The notes below the pieces were generated by a model. That model worked only from the letters and a program-made list of their open reading frames with translations, ran no database searches and had not been told where the DNA came from. Made by a program: the position numbers and the translations under genes. Of a stretch of DNA of 64,000 bases, positions 30,191 through 39,145 are shown in pieces (within the stretch, counting starts at the first letter, position 1; each line of letters begins with the position of its first letter). The stretch lies in the NCBI RefSeq assembly GCF_002099195.1, contig NZ_NBYX01000003.1, positions 124,001 through 188,000 on the forward strand, read 5' to 3'. The stretch is from Burkholderia puraquae. Lineage in GTDB: Bacteria > Pseudomonadota > Gammaproteobacteria > Burkholderiales > Burkholderiaceae.

Positions 30191-31819
30191 TTACGACGAC
30201 GTGCTCGTCGAGATGACAGCCGGAGCCGGCATGACCGGTACAGCCGGCGCAGCCTGCTGGTCGACCGGCGCCAGCGGCAATCCTTGCGCCGGATCGGACA
30301 ACGCCGGCATGCCGGCGGGCTGCACGGCGGCTTCTTCCGGCACCTTCGCGTCGGCTGCCGGCATGTCGGCAGACGCCGCGGCGACGGCAGGCTGCGCCGC
30401 TTCCGGCGCGGGCGCTTGCGCGGCTTCCGACGCCGGCTCGGCGGCCTTCGCATCGGCTGCCTGGGCGGGCATCGCGACCTCGGCTGCGGGCGCCGCGACG
30501 ACGGCAGCCGCCGGCGTCGTGTCCGCAGCCGGCGCGGCAGCGGCTTGCGCTGCGTTGTCGGTCGCGGCCGGGATCGGCTCCGGCGCCTTGTCGGCGACGG
30601 GCTGCACGGGCTCGGCGGCCTTGTCGGCGACTGCCGGTGCAGGTTCCGGTGCCTTGTCGGCGACGGGCTGCACGGGCTCGACGGCCTTCGTGTCGGCGAC
30701 CGGCGCGGCAGGCACCGGCGATGCCTTGTCCGCAACTGCCGGTGCGGCGATCACGGCGGCGGCCGGTACGGCTGCGATCGCGGCCGCCGGTACGACCGAG
30801 GCCGCGGGTGCGGCGGCGACAGCGGGCGCGGCAGCCACCGCGGGCGCCGCGGCAGCAACGGCCGGTACGGCCATCGCCGGTGCGGCGGCAGCAACTGCGG
30901 GCGTTGCCACTGCCGGTGCTGCCGCCACGGCCGGCGCTGCAACGGCAGGTGCCGCGGCAATCGGCGCGATCGACGGCACGGGCACCGGTACCGGCACCGA
31001 CACGGGTGCCGCCTGCACCGAGGTCGTCGCCACCGGGCGGGGCTGCGCCGGTGCCGGCGCGGCAGCGCCCAGCGGCGGCAAGCCCATGCGGTCGCGCACG
31101 ATCGGATCGTGATACTTCAAGTCGTCGGCGACCGTCGCTTCCACGCTCGGCGCCACGTTCGAACGTGCGAGCGGCGCGGTCGTGCCCGGGCACAGATGCC
31201 CGGTCGCTTCCACCGCACGCCGGTTCGCGTCGCTCTGGCAGAGCAGCGCGAGCGCCACGTCGGTCAGGCCCATCGCACGGAATTCACGCGCATCGAGACG
31301 GCGGACGCAGGCCTGGTCGACCAGCGTCGTACCGCCCGTCGCACCGAACCCCGGGAACGACACGCCGACGCTCACCGATCCCATGCAGGTATCGGACAGC
31401 GTGGTCGTGAGGCCCGGCGCCTGGATCGACGGGTTCGTCTTGATCGTCTGCGTTCCGGAGTAATTGACGTTTTCCGATGTCTGGGTGTTGTACGGGTTGG
31501 TGCCGGGCGCGCCGGACGACTGCAGCGAACTCACGCTCTGCGGCGTGACGCTCGAGCCGCCACTCGTGCCGGACGGCATCGTCACGTTCACGTTCACGCT
31601 CGAATTGCCGCTACCGCGAACCCCGCTGGAGCTGGTGGCGTTACCGCCGCGCGAGCTCGTGGTGTTCGTGTTCATGCTCGAGCCGCCGCCCTGGCTGATC
31701 GCCGTCGACGACGTCGACGACTGCGCGCTCGAAGTCGAATCGGCGGTTTGCGCTTGGGCGCCGATCGTGGTCATCGCGAACATCGCTGCGCATGCCACCT
31801 TGATCCTGTTGCTGTTCAT
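30191..31819 (-). CDS. Exported low-complexity Ala/Pro-rich protein (542 aa)
   Basis: The signal peptide MNSNRIKVACAAMFAMTTIGAQAQ is followed by a Ser/Thr/Asn/Gly-rich region (about 25-120) and a compact middle domain with several Cys (TCMGSVSVGVSFPGFGATGG...LVDQACVRRLDAREFRAMGLTDVALALLCQS). After that come about 270 residues of Ala/Val/Pro repeats (AAPAVAAAPAVA, then PVADKAPEPxPA units). ATG 31819 with GGAGAGTG upstream is preferred over 31858. The tail resembles wall-spanning or surface linkers; the middle domain may be the functional part. Follows the 93-aa gene in the same direction. Function unknown. Confidence 0.75.
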   Translation of the reverse strand: MNSNRIKVACAAMFAMTTIGAQAQTADSTSSAQSSTSSTAISQGGGSSMNTNTTSSRGGNATSSSGVRGSGNSSVNVNVTMPSGTSGGSSVTPQSVSSLQSSGAPGTNPYNTQTSENVNYSGTQTIKTNPSIQAPGLTTTLSDTCMGSVSVGVSFPGFGATGGTTLVDQACVRRLDAREFRAMGLTDVALALLCQSDANRRAVEATGHLCPGTTAPLARSNVAPSVEATVADDLKYHDPIVRDRMGLPPLGAAAPAPAQPRPVATTSVQAAPVSVPVPVPVPSIAPIAAAPAVAAPAVAAAPAVATPAVAAAAPAMAVPAVAAAAPAVAAAPAVAAAPAASVVPAAAIAAVPAAAVIAAPAVADKASPVPAAPVADTKAVEPVQPVADKAPEPAPAVADKAAEPVQPVADKAPEPIPAATDNAAQAAAAPAADTTPAAAVVAAPAAEVAMPAQAADAKAAEPASEAAQAPAPEAAQPAVAAASADMPAADAKVPEEAAVQPAGMPALSDPAQGLPLAPVDQQAAPAVPVMPAPAVISTSTSS

Positions 31820-31863
31820 TTCACTCTCCGGACGAGGTTTGACCTCCCACCCAGGCAACCGTA

Positions 31864-32145
31864 CTAATTCCCCTGATTCCCTTCAGCTTTGCCTGCTTCC
31901 CCGAACTGTTTCCAGCCGTTGCCCAGCTGGGACCATGAGCCGGCCGACATGCCCTGCCACTGCTGGGCGTCTGGTCCGCCGATGGCACTGCCCGAAGAAA
32001 GCGTTTGTTGTTCTGACGGTTTGGTTGTCTGGTCAGGGTTGTTTGACGTCTGCAAATTCGATTGCACGTCGTTGGCAATACGGTCAGCGCCATACGCCGT
32101 CAGAGACGCGAGCATCAGAGCGGCGGCAATCAGTTTCTGCTTCAT
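31864..32145 (-). CDS. Small exported hypothetical protein (93 aa)
   Basis: The signal peptide MKQKLIAAALMLASLTAYGA is followed by about 73 residues rich in Gln, Asn, Ser and Gly (NLQTSNNPDQTTKPSEQQTL...GMSAGSWSQLGNGWKQFGEAGK). There are no cysteines and no known domain. The composition resembles small secreted or amyloid-prone matrix proteins, but that is only composition. It sits between the 196-aa and 542-aa exported proteins and is likely co-transcribed with them. Confidence 0.65.
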   Translation of the reverse strand: MKQKLIAAALMLASLTAYGADRIANDVQSNLQTSNNPDQTTKPSEQQTLSSGSAIGGPDAQQWQGMSAGSWSQLGNGWKQFGEAGKAEGNQGN

Positions 32146-32221
32146 GCCAACTCCTTACGTGACAACAATGTGGGGAAAAGAGACCAGCGTCGACTGGGAA
32201 ACTGGTCCCCCCCACACCTGA

Positions 32222-32812
32222 CTAATGACTGCTTCCGGTCGCACTTGCACTGCCCTGGCTTCCGCCCGATGCGGACGGTGAGCCAGCCGGACCGGTACTC
32301 CAAACGGTCGACGAGTTGTAGTGATTCGAACCCGTGATCGCGCCTGACCCACCACTGCCGGTCAGCCCAGCGGCACCGGCGTTGGCAACGCCCTGGTCGT
32401 TCGCGCTCGATGCCGTGTAATGGTTTGCGCCGAGTACGATCGTGGCGCTCACCCCTCCCGACAACGCATTCGCGTTCTCGTTCGTGCTGCTGTTTCCACC
32501 GTACGAGCCTGCGGCACCGATACCGCCGCCTGCCGCGAACGCGCCCCCGTTCGTGCCGGAACCGCTGGCCGTCGAGGTCGAGTTGTGGAAAGCGGATGCC
32601 GTGCCGGAGGAACCAGCGGGTGTCACCGTACTGCCCGCGCTCGCGCCCGCCGTCGAAGTCGAATTGCTGGTATAGCTGCCGGAGCCGACCAGGACCGAAC
32701 CGGAAACACCCGCCGCAACGGATTGCGTCTGGTTGGTCGTGGAGGAACCCGCTGCCAATGCAGCCGACGATAAGACGGTGAGCGCTGTCGCGAAAATGAC
32801 TTTGGCTTTCAT
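32222..32812 (-). CDS. Exported Gly/Ser/Asn-rich protein (196 aa)
   Basis: The signal peptide MKAKVIFATALTVLSSAALA is followed by about 176 residues that are mainly Gly, Ser, Ala, Thr and Asn with recurring motifs (GSGSYTSNSTST, ASAFHNSTSTASGSG, GANHYTASSAND, GSNHYNSSTVWS). The repeated S/N/H-Y pattern resembles beta-helical or amyloid-like surface polymers. No cysteine or catalytic motif. Second in the row of exported proteins. A structural matrix component is a reasonable hypothesis. Confidence 0.72.
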   Translation of the reverse strand: MKAKVIFATALTVLSSAALAAGSSTTNQTQSVAAGVSGSVLVGSGSYTSNSTSTAGASAGSTVTPAGSSGTASAFHNSTSTASGSGTNGGAFAAGGGIGAAGSYGGNSSTNENANALSGGVSATIVLGANHYTASSANDQGVANAGAAGLTGSGGSGAITGSNHYNSSTVWSTGPAGSPSASGGSQGSASATGSSH

Positions 32813-32923
32813 AGCAATTCCTTGCCGTGAGTAAGTTCGGCGGTGGCGGAGCCGGGTCTACCCCCATCGAGCGGAACCCGGCATCCGTACCGCCAGCCAA
32901 TGACGAACGCTACGCGTCGCGGC

Positions 32924-33247
32924 TTAGTGGTGAATCGTCCAGCCGATCGAGCCGGCATTCGCGCCGCTGTTGCCGCCGGCTTGCGCGCCGCCGAAGCCGA
33001 AGCCGCTAACCGACGACGATTGGGTGTGGTTCGTGTACGAGACCGAGCCGCTGCCCGGGCCGCCGGCAAGTGCGCCGGCTGCACCGAGTGCCGATCCGGA
33101 ATCGGTCGCGGTGAAATGGCCGAAGCCGGCAACCCCTGCCATCGTCTGGCCGCCGCTCGACGAGCTGCTGCTCGATACCGTGCCGCTACCAGCGAACGCT
33201 GCACCCGAAACCGCCAGAACTGCTGCTGCAATCAGAAGCTTCTTCAT
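32924..33247 (-). CDS. Small exported Gly/Ser-rich protein (107 aa)
   Basis: The signal peptide MKKLLIAAAVLAVSGAAFA is followed by 88 residues of mostly Gly, Ser and Ala (GTVSSSSSSSGGQTMAGVAGFGHFTATDSGSALGAAG...SVSGFGFGGAQAGGNSG). ATG 33247 is chosen over 33259: it begins the signal peptide and GGAG lies just upstream. It is the first gene of the exported-protein row and has a long, structured upstream region (33248-33420). Composition suggests a small fibre or coat subunit; no family recognised. Confidence 0.72.
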   Translation of the reverse strand: MKKLLIAAAVLAVSGAAFAGSGTVSSSSSSSGGQTMAGVAGFGHFTATDSGSALGAAGALAGGPGSGSVSYTNHTQSSSVSGFGFGGAQAGGNSGANAGSIGWTIHH

Positions 33248-33277
33248 GGTCGACTCCAAAACGGCGTGGACGAAGTG

Positions 33278-33313
33278 AGTCAGGAAGATCGCACGCCATC
33301 AACCTTCCTGACT
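33278..33313 (-). promoter_or_regulatory. 10-bp inverted repeat upstream of the exported-protein genes
   Basis: AGTCAGGAAG (33278-33287) and CTTCCTGACT (33304-33313) are perfect inverted copies, 16 bp apart and 31-66 bp upstream of the ATG at 33247. Read on the minus strand, a GG-N10-GC spacing (weak sigma-54 -24/-12 likeness) starts in the distal arm and ends in the loop. It could be an activator site or a 5'-leader hairpin. Confidence 0.5.
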
Positions 33314-33402
33314 TGAGCAATCCTCAAAAAATTAAGGATCACTATCAAATTAATAAAATTGCGTTGACTTTTCGATTCAGGTTTTTTGTGATTTTGGCCA
33401 GA

Positions 33403-33417
33403 CGAAGCTTAGCTTCG
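33403..33417. promoter_or_regulatory. 15-bp perfect palindrome in the AT-rich upstream region
   Basis: CGAAGCT-t-AGCTTCG, 7-bp arms about one central base, lies about 155 bp upstream of the first exported-protein gene. Size and distance suit an upstream activator (enhancer) site, for example for the nearby sigma-54 activator. Confidence 0.4.
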
Positions 33418-35346
33418 CGGCTTTTAGTTATCCAAATTTTTTTGATAGGTGTTTTCTATTATTTTTATGAACATTGTTTTTACAACGAAAACACCATTAC
33501 CTGATAAACCGGAACGATGCGCACATATTTCCGGCACGCGATATTCGACACCTCGCCGGACGGCATGCCCGCACGCGGCACCCCGTTCCGGAATCGAAAA
33601 TTCGCGAATACATTAACCACCGAAAAATGCAGCGCCGTTGAAAATACGCCCTTTACCCGGGCGACAACGGGCCTGCATTGCAGCCAGGTGGCATGGCTTC
33701 TCCCTGAGCTATCGACGAAACGTCTTCCGGATAATCCGGCCGACGGGTGTTCGATCTAATCCGGCCGGCGCTGGCATGGGCCAGGCGCGATCGAAGCGAC
33801 CCTGCACGGCCGAAGACGAATCGGCATCACGCTGTCCGGCACGAACAGCCTGATCCATCCGGGTGAACTGAATGAAAGCGAGTACCGCTGTCGCCCGACC
33901 GCCGTGTGGCGCGACAACCGCGACAACCGCGCCAGCACGCGAAGCGCGCGGCGGGCAAGAAACCGGGACTGATCAACCCGCGAAGCTGGCACAGCGTCGC
34001 GAGCGTCACCCCGGCCTTTCCGACTACCCCACTGATGCGCAAAGTACGCGCCGATCAAGCTACCACTTATGGTCTTCATCGCCGTTTCCCCGACTGCTTA
34101 TTGACGAGTTGCCGCCCCACCTCTTTGTTACTTCGTGTCGACCGCCCGCCGGTGCGTCCAGTACCGCAAGCAGCGTGCCACGCGATATTCCACCGCATAT
34201 TGCGCACGGCAAATGGCCGCCACGACGGCACGCAGCGCCAGGAACGACATTTTTTGTTTCAGGAATGTATCGCAATAACGGTTTGGCACCCTCGGCGATC
34301 GTTGAGCGACGGGAAGCAATCGCCGGATTAGACGGACGAATCCGGCTCGCGGGCCTGCGCCGGACGGCCCTGTGAACGAGTGTTTCAAACTTGAGAAGCG
34401 CACGGCCGCACAGGGCCCGCGGCGCGGGCGTTTCCGCCTGCAAACCGTGGGGCGAGGCGTGCGTGCCCCCCTCCCGGGCCATCACAAACGAGAATCGATA
34501 CACCCGATACCAGGCGCCGGGAGCCCGGCACGGCCGCCTCCGGCAAGCCGTCGACACGCGTTTCCCCTGATGATCGAAACGGATTTGATTCATCCGTGAA
34601 AATACCGACAGGATCACAAACCGCTCGAGCGTCGAAATGGGCCGTAAAAAAGAAAACTTGCATGCCGGCGTAATATTTAAAACAAATGAAAACTCTCCCC
34701 CCGGTATCCCGGGCATCATTTTTTTCACTTTCATTCGCCCCACCTTTCATGCACCAAATCGCCCGATGTGCTGCACATTCGAGAATCGTTTTTAATCCTT
34801 TATCGGCGCGTTTCTCATTGATGAAACATTTCAATTCAACACCTGTTTGACGAAGCCATTCCCGCAAAAGCCTGATTTATCACGCGTTTCGTCGTATCGA
34901 AGTGCATCGATCCGGCAATTGGCCTGCCGGCTTTCCTGTCCCCACGATTCACGCATGAAACAGAAGCACGCATATCGCACGGCAATCGCGCCGCCGAGCC
35001 CGTGCGCATCGTGACGGCATCGTCCATGGCATGCCGATTGCCTGATCTCCGGCTCTCACCGAGCGGCACGCCAAGGCACAAGATTACGGTGGCGGCCTGC
35101 TCGTCTATCAGCGCATCGGGGAAAAGGCGATGAAGATCACCACCGATCGATCGACGCTTGCGTCGTTCAAGCTTCAACGGGGTAGTCAGCGAAACCGTAG
35201 CGCCTGTCGCGGCGCTTCGTCGACATCAGCGCACGCGAACCGGCGCTTGCCGAAACGACACCCATGCATCGGGATGGAGCGCGTGCGCGCCGCCGTCGAG
35301 CAAATCGACGTGTGGTTCGTTGAGCTGATCGACGAAGGAGAAAGCC

Positions 35347-36336
35347 ATGAATGACCGGGTCGCGCTCGAGATGCGCGCCGGTCAGCGCGTGCTCGTGACG
35401 GGCGGCGCCGGCTTTCTCGGCAGCTACGTATGCGAGCGCCTGGTCATGGAAGGCGCGTCCGTCACGTGCATCGACAGCCTGCTGACGGGGCGCAAGCTCA
35501 ACGTCGCCGACCTGAAAGCGACCGGCCGCTTCGAGTTCGTGAAGGGCGACGTATCGCTCGGCCTGCCGCAACTGCAGGTGGACGAAATCTGGAACCTCGC
35601 GTGCGCGGCGTCGCCGCCCACCTATCAGATCGACCCCGTCCATACGATGATGACCAACGTGCTCGGCATGCACCACTGCCTTGCGCTCGCGCGCAAGACG
35701 GGCGCGCGCGTGTTCCAGGCGTCGACCAGCGAGATCTATGGCGACCCGGGCGTGCACCCGCAGACGGAAACCTATCGCGGCAACGTGAACACGATCGGCC
35801 CGCGCGCGTGCTACGACGAAGGCAAGCGCGCAGCCGAGGCGCTGTGTTACGACTACTACCGCACGCACGGCATCGACGTGCGCGTCGCGCGCATCTTCAA
35901 CACCTACGGCCCGCGGATGTCGCCGCGCGACGGCCGCGTCGTGTCGAACTTCATCGTCGGCGCGCTCAACGGCGTGCCGCTCGAGATCTACGGCGACGGC
36001 AAGCAGACGCGCTCGTTCTGCTTCGCCAGCGACCTGATCGACGGCTTCTTCTGCCTGATGAGCGCCGAGCGCAACGTCGGCACGCCGGTCAACATCGGCA
36101 ACCCCGGCGAATTCACGATGATCGCGCTCGCGGAGAAAGTGCTCGTGATGACGGGCTCGAAATCGGAGATCGTGTTCCGGCCGCTGCCGATCGACGATCC
36201 GCACCAGCGCCGGCCCGACATCTCGATCGCGTCGGCCGAGCTCGGCTGGCGGTCGCGTTTCACCGCGATCGAACCGATGGTCGAACACGCCGCGGCATGG
36301 TTTCGGAAAGCACTGCAATTCGAATCCGGCAAGTGA
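35347..36336 (+). CDS. UDP-glucuronate decarboxylase (UDP-xylose synthase)
   Basis: A 329-aa extended short-chain dehydrogenase/epimerase that converts UDP-glucuronate to UDP-xylose. The NAD loop is VTGGAGFLGSYVCERL. The catalytic region NTIGPRACYDEGKRAAEAL carries the Y-x3-K pair and the GPRACYDEGKR signature typical of UXS. The ATG has GGAG upstream. A UDP-glucose dehydrogenase gene, which makes its substrate, follows at 36372 but is broken. Together they mark a former polysaccharide cluster. Confidence 0.9.
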   Translation: MNDRVALEMRAGQRVLVTGGAGFLGSYVCERLVMEGASVTCIDSLLTGRKLNVADLKATGRFEFVKGDVSLGLPQLQVDEIWNLACAASPPTYQIDPVHTMMTNVLGMHHCLALARKTGARVFQASTSEIYGDPGVHPQTETYRGNVNTIGPRACYDEGKRAAEALCYDYYRTHGIDVRVARIFNTYGPRMSPRDGRVVSNFIVGALNGVPLEIYGDGKQTRSFCFASDLIDGFFCLMSAERNVGTPVNIGNPGEFTMIALAEKVLVMTGSKSEIVFRPLPIDDPHQRRPDISIASAELGWRSRFTAIEPMVEHAAAWFRKALQFESGK

Positions 36337-36371
36337 GCCAGCTTCCTTGAACGCCACGCAGGGGAATCACC

Positions 36372-36595
36372 ATGAATGTACGGATCGCCATCGTCGGCAC
36401 GGGCTACGTCGGGCTGGTGAGCGGCGCGTGCCTTGCGGATCTCGGGCATGACGTCGTCTGCATCGACAACAATCACGGCAAGATCGACGCGCTGAACGAA
36501 GGCCGCATGCCGATCTACGAACCGGGCCTCGACGCCGTCGTCGCACGCAACGTCGAACGCGGCACGCTGCGCTTCAGCAGCGACCTCGCGGCGAG
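36372..36595 (+). pseudogene. ugd: UDP-glucose 6-dehydrogenase, 5' fragment only
   Basis: The frame starts as a normal Ugd: RIAIVGTGYVGLVSGACLADLGHDVVCID, then MPIYEPGLDAVVARNVERGTLRFSSDLAAS, about 73 of some 450 residues. At about 36590 it passes into an unrelated reading frame. The catalytic and central domains are gone, so no enzyme can be made. Normally it would oxidise UDP-glucose to UDP-glucuronate for the preceding decarboxylase. Confidence 0.88.
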
Positions 36596-37531
36596 CGATC
36601 GCGCTCGCGATGCTGCTGACGGGCATCGGGCTGCGCGCGCCGAAGGGCTGGCAGGCGATGATGTGGCGCTCGGGTTTGCCGGCCGTGGCCGCGCCCGCAC
36701 CGGGCGAACCGGTGAAGCAGCCCGAACTCGGCGCATACGATCCCGACAGGACGCTCGCGGCCAGCCGGGATCTCGCGTTCGACCATGTGTTCGTGTCGTG
36801 GAACGCGCCGGACCTCCGCGCGGAAATCGACGATGCGTACCGGAGCGCGCAGGCACGCAACCGCTCGCTGATGCTCACCGTCGAGTCGTGGGCGGCCGGC
36901 GGCACGCGGCAACGCGCACTGCTCGACGATATCGCACACGGGCGCTACGACGCGCGGATCGCAGCCACCTGCTCGGCGTTCGCCGCGTTGAAGGGCCCCG
37001 TGTTCGTGCGCTTGGGGCCACGAGATGGAGGCCGACACCGGGCGCTATCCGTGGGCCATCGGCGATGCATCGGCCTACGTGGAGGCATACCGGCGGGTCG
37101 TGAACGCGTGCCGCACGATGACCGGCCAGATCCGCTTCGTGTGGTCGCCGGCCGGCAACCGGAACCTCGACGACTATTTCCCGGGCCGCGCCTATGTGGA
37201 CGACATCGGCCTCTCCGTGTTCGACTGCCCGCGCTGCGCGACCTGGCCGGCCGGCGGCCGCGCCTCCGCCGCGAGCATCCTGCGGACCAAGTACGCGCGC
37301 GTGGCCGACTACGGGCTGCCGGTGATGGTCACGGAGCTCGGCGTCGACGGGTCGAATGCGCGCAAGCGCGAGTCGCTCGACGAATTCCAGCGGTCGCTGT
37401 GGCGCTATCCGCTGCTGAAGGCCGTGGTGTATTTCAACGCGGTCGACACGCCCGGCGCGTGGCCGGCGCACTATGTGCCGGACTGGCGCATCGCGCCGGC
37501 GTTCCTGCAGGCGACGGTGGTCGCCAGGTGA
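36592..37531 (+). pseudogene. GH26-like glycoside hydrolase, 5'-truncated and frameshifted
   Basis: Directly after the ugd fragment a different frame reads AIALAMLLTGIGLRAPKGW, like the core of a signal peptide, then a hydrolase body. Near 37011 one extra T turns the expected RWGHEME (GH26 acid/base motif) into RLGPRD. The next frame then continues EADTGRYPWAIGDASAYVEAYRRVV...RFVWSPAGN...VMVTELGVDGS, with a likely nucleophile Glu in VTELG, to 37531. Enzymes of this kind trim or cleave bacterial exopolysaccharide. Two lesions, so non-functional unless the insertion is a sequencing error. Confidence 0.82.
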
Positions 37532-37576
37532 AATGACCGGTGACCGGCGGCGCGGCGGCGCGGCGGCCACCTGCCG

Positions 37577-38500
37577 TCAGCCGAGCAGTTCCTTCTTCCG
37601 CAACTGCACGACGTCGCGCATCGGCGGCGCGCCGAACAGCCGGCTGTATTCGCGGCTGAACTGCGACGCGCTTTCGTAGCCGACGACGGCGGCCACCGAC
37701 CCGACATCGCCGCCCTGCCGCAGCAACAGCCGCCGCGCCTCGTGCAGCCGCAACTGCTTCTGGTACTGCAGCGGGCTCAGCGTCGTCACGTGCTTGAAAT
37801 GATGGTGCAGCGACGACACGCTCATGTTGACCGCCTGCGCGAGCGACTCGACGCGCATCGGCTCCGCGAAGTGATCGCGGATCCATTCGATCGCGCGCGC
37901 GATCCGGTGCGTCTGGCTGCCCGCGATCGCCATGTGCCGCAGCCGCGTGCCCTGCCCGCTCGTCATCAGCCGGTACAGCAGCTCCTTTTCGATCAGCGGC
38001 GCGACGACCGCAATGTCGGCCGGCGTATCGAGCAGCCGCAACAGCCGCAGCGCGGCATCGAGCAGCGGCGGCGTCAGCTCGGCGAGCGCGATCCCCTCGC
38101 CTTCGGGGCCCGCGTCGGGTTCGGGCAGCCGCATCTCGGCCGCGAGCTCGACGATGCGCTGCGGATCGAGCGTCAGCGACAGGCACAGGTACGGCGCGTC
38201 CGGCGACGCGCGTGTCACGCGCGACAGGATCGGCAAGTCGATCGATGTAATCAGGCAATTCTGCGTATCGTACTCGTACGCCTGGCCGGCCACGATCACG
38301 CGCTTCGAGCCCTGCGCGGCGATCACGAGTGCGGCCCGCGACACGCCGCAGCCGAGATCGACCGGCCGCGTGTGCCGGTGCAGCATCAAACCCGGCACGG
38401 CGGTCGAATGCGAGCCGTCCGCGGGCGCGAAACGGCCGATCAGCGTCGCCAGCTCGCGCCGCCCGGATTCGCGCGACGCGACGATATCGGTCATGTCCAT
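37577..38500 (-). CDS. AraC-family regulator divergent from the molybdenum hydroxylase
   Basis: A 307-aa transcription factor. An AraC_N-type sensor region (SRAALVIAAQGSKRVIVAGQAYEYD...LITSIDLPILSRV) precedes a C-terminal double HTH (RVESLAQAVNMSVSSLHHHFKHVT; VGSVAAVVGYESASQFSREYSRLFG). ATG 38500 follows GAGGAAG and is preferred to the open frame reaching 38953. It is transcribed away from the iorA-like gene across a 181-bp gap holding a 13-bp direct repeat, so it most likely controls both. Regulators of this subfamily often sense aldehydes or other small organics. Confidence 0.9.
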   Translation of the reverse strand: MDMTDIVASRESGRRELATLIGRFAPADGSHSTAVPGLMLHRHTRPVDLGCGVSRAALVIAAQGSKRVIVAGQAYEYDTQNCLITSIDLPILSRVTRASPDAPYLCLSLTLDPQRIVELAAEMRLPEPDAGPEGEGIALAELTPPLLDAALRLLRLLDTPADIAVVAPLIEKELLYRLMTSGQGTRLRHMAIAGSQTHRIARAIEWIRDHFAEPMRVESLAQAVNMSVSSLHHHFKHVTTLSPLQYQKQLRLHEARRLLLRQGGDVGSVAAVVGYESASQFSREYSRLFGAPPMRDVVQLRKKELLG

Positions 38501-38566
38501 GACGCTTCCTCGATAGATTTCCCCATGTCGCGGGAGCATAGCGAAACCACCCGCAGCCTGCCGGGG

Positions 38567-38600
38567 ATTTGCAGGATTGTTCAATAAATTTGCAGGATTG
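38567..38600 (+). promoter_or_regulatory. AraC-type operator: 13-bp direct repeat, 21-bp period
   Basis: ATTTGCAGGATTG occurs at 38567-38579 and again, identical, at 38588-38600. The 21-bp period is two helical turns, the classical layout for an AraC-family dimer. It lies between the divergent AraC and iorA-like genes, about 80-115 bp upstream of the latter. Confidence 0.7.
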
Positions 38601-38681
38601 GGTAGACGCAAAAACCGGCCGCTCGCGCACACTGCCCGCTGACCGGGCGCATGCCGGGTTTTCCCCACGGAGACAATCAAA

Positions 38682-39143
38682 ATGCCTACCTCGTTTGTCC
38701 TGAACGGCAAGAACGTCACGCTCGACGCCGATCCGTCGATGCCCGTCCTCTGGGCGATTCGCGAACACGCGGGACTGACCGGCACGAAGTTCGGCTGCGG
38801 CATGGCGCAGTGCGGCGCGTGCACCGTGCATCTCGAAGGCCAGGCCGTCCGCTCGTGCGTGCTGCCGCTCGCCGGCATCGCGGGCAAGCACATCACGACG
38901 ATCGAAGGCCTGCAAAGCAAGCCCGCGCAGGCCGTGCAGGCCGCCTGGGTCAAGCTGCAGGTGCCGCAGTGCGGCTACTGCCAGTCCGGCCAGATCATGT
39001 CGGCCACCGCGCTGCTCGAACAGAACCCGAAGCCGACCGACGCGGACATCGACGCCGCGATGAACGGCAACCTGTGCCGCTGTGCGACCTACGCCCGCAT
39101 CCGGGCGGCGATCCACGACGCGGCCGCGACGCTGGGAGCCTGA
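38682..39143 (+). CDS. Molybdenum hydroxylase small subunit, [2Fe-2S] (IorA-like)
   Basis: A 153-aa electron-transfer subunit. The plant-ferredoxin-type cluster is held by C39, C44, C47 and C59 ([16 protein letters not shown]...RSC). The second cluster, proximal to the cofactor, is held by C97, C100, C132 and C134 (QCGYCQSGQ...LCRC). It pairs with the large subunit 3 nt downstream, as in isoquinoline 1-oxidoreductase and membrane-linked aldehyde dehydrogenases of this family. Location follows the large subunit's export signal, probably periplasmic as a folded complex. Confidence 0.93.
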   Translation: MPTSFVLNGKNVTLDADPSMPVLWAIREHAGLTGTKFGCGMAQCGACTVHLEGQAVRSCVLPLAGIAGKHITTIEGLQSKPAQAVQAAWVKLQVPQCGYCQSGQIMSATALLEQNPKPTDADIDAAMNGNLCRCATYARIRAAIHDAAATLGA

Positions 39144-39145
39144 CC

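Larger units (their letters stand above)
33248..35346. other. 2.1-kb non-coding, partly AT-rich region
   Basis: No convincing gene on either strand. 33310-33510 is strikingly AT-rich for this genome. Frames such as minus 34060-34743 and plus 33872-34375 have no domains, ribosome sites or Burkholderia codon preference. A short frame ending over the next gene's start (35274-35354, ...QIDVWFVELIDEGESHE) may be a gene remnant. The region separates the exported-protein genes from exopolysaccharide remnants and may be a deletion scar plus long regulatory sequence. Confidence 0.6.

Noticed and set aside
33313..33504. 63-codon plus-strand frame with hydrophobic stretch
   Set aside because: It lies in the AT-rich promoter region; the hydrophobic run follows from T-richness and there is no ribosome site.
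34060..34743. 227-codon minus-strand frame in the 33.2-35.3 kb gap
   Set aside because: No ribosome site, no domain, mixed composition; overlapping frames on both strands are equally open.
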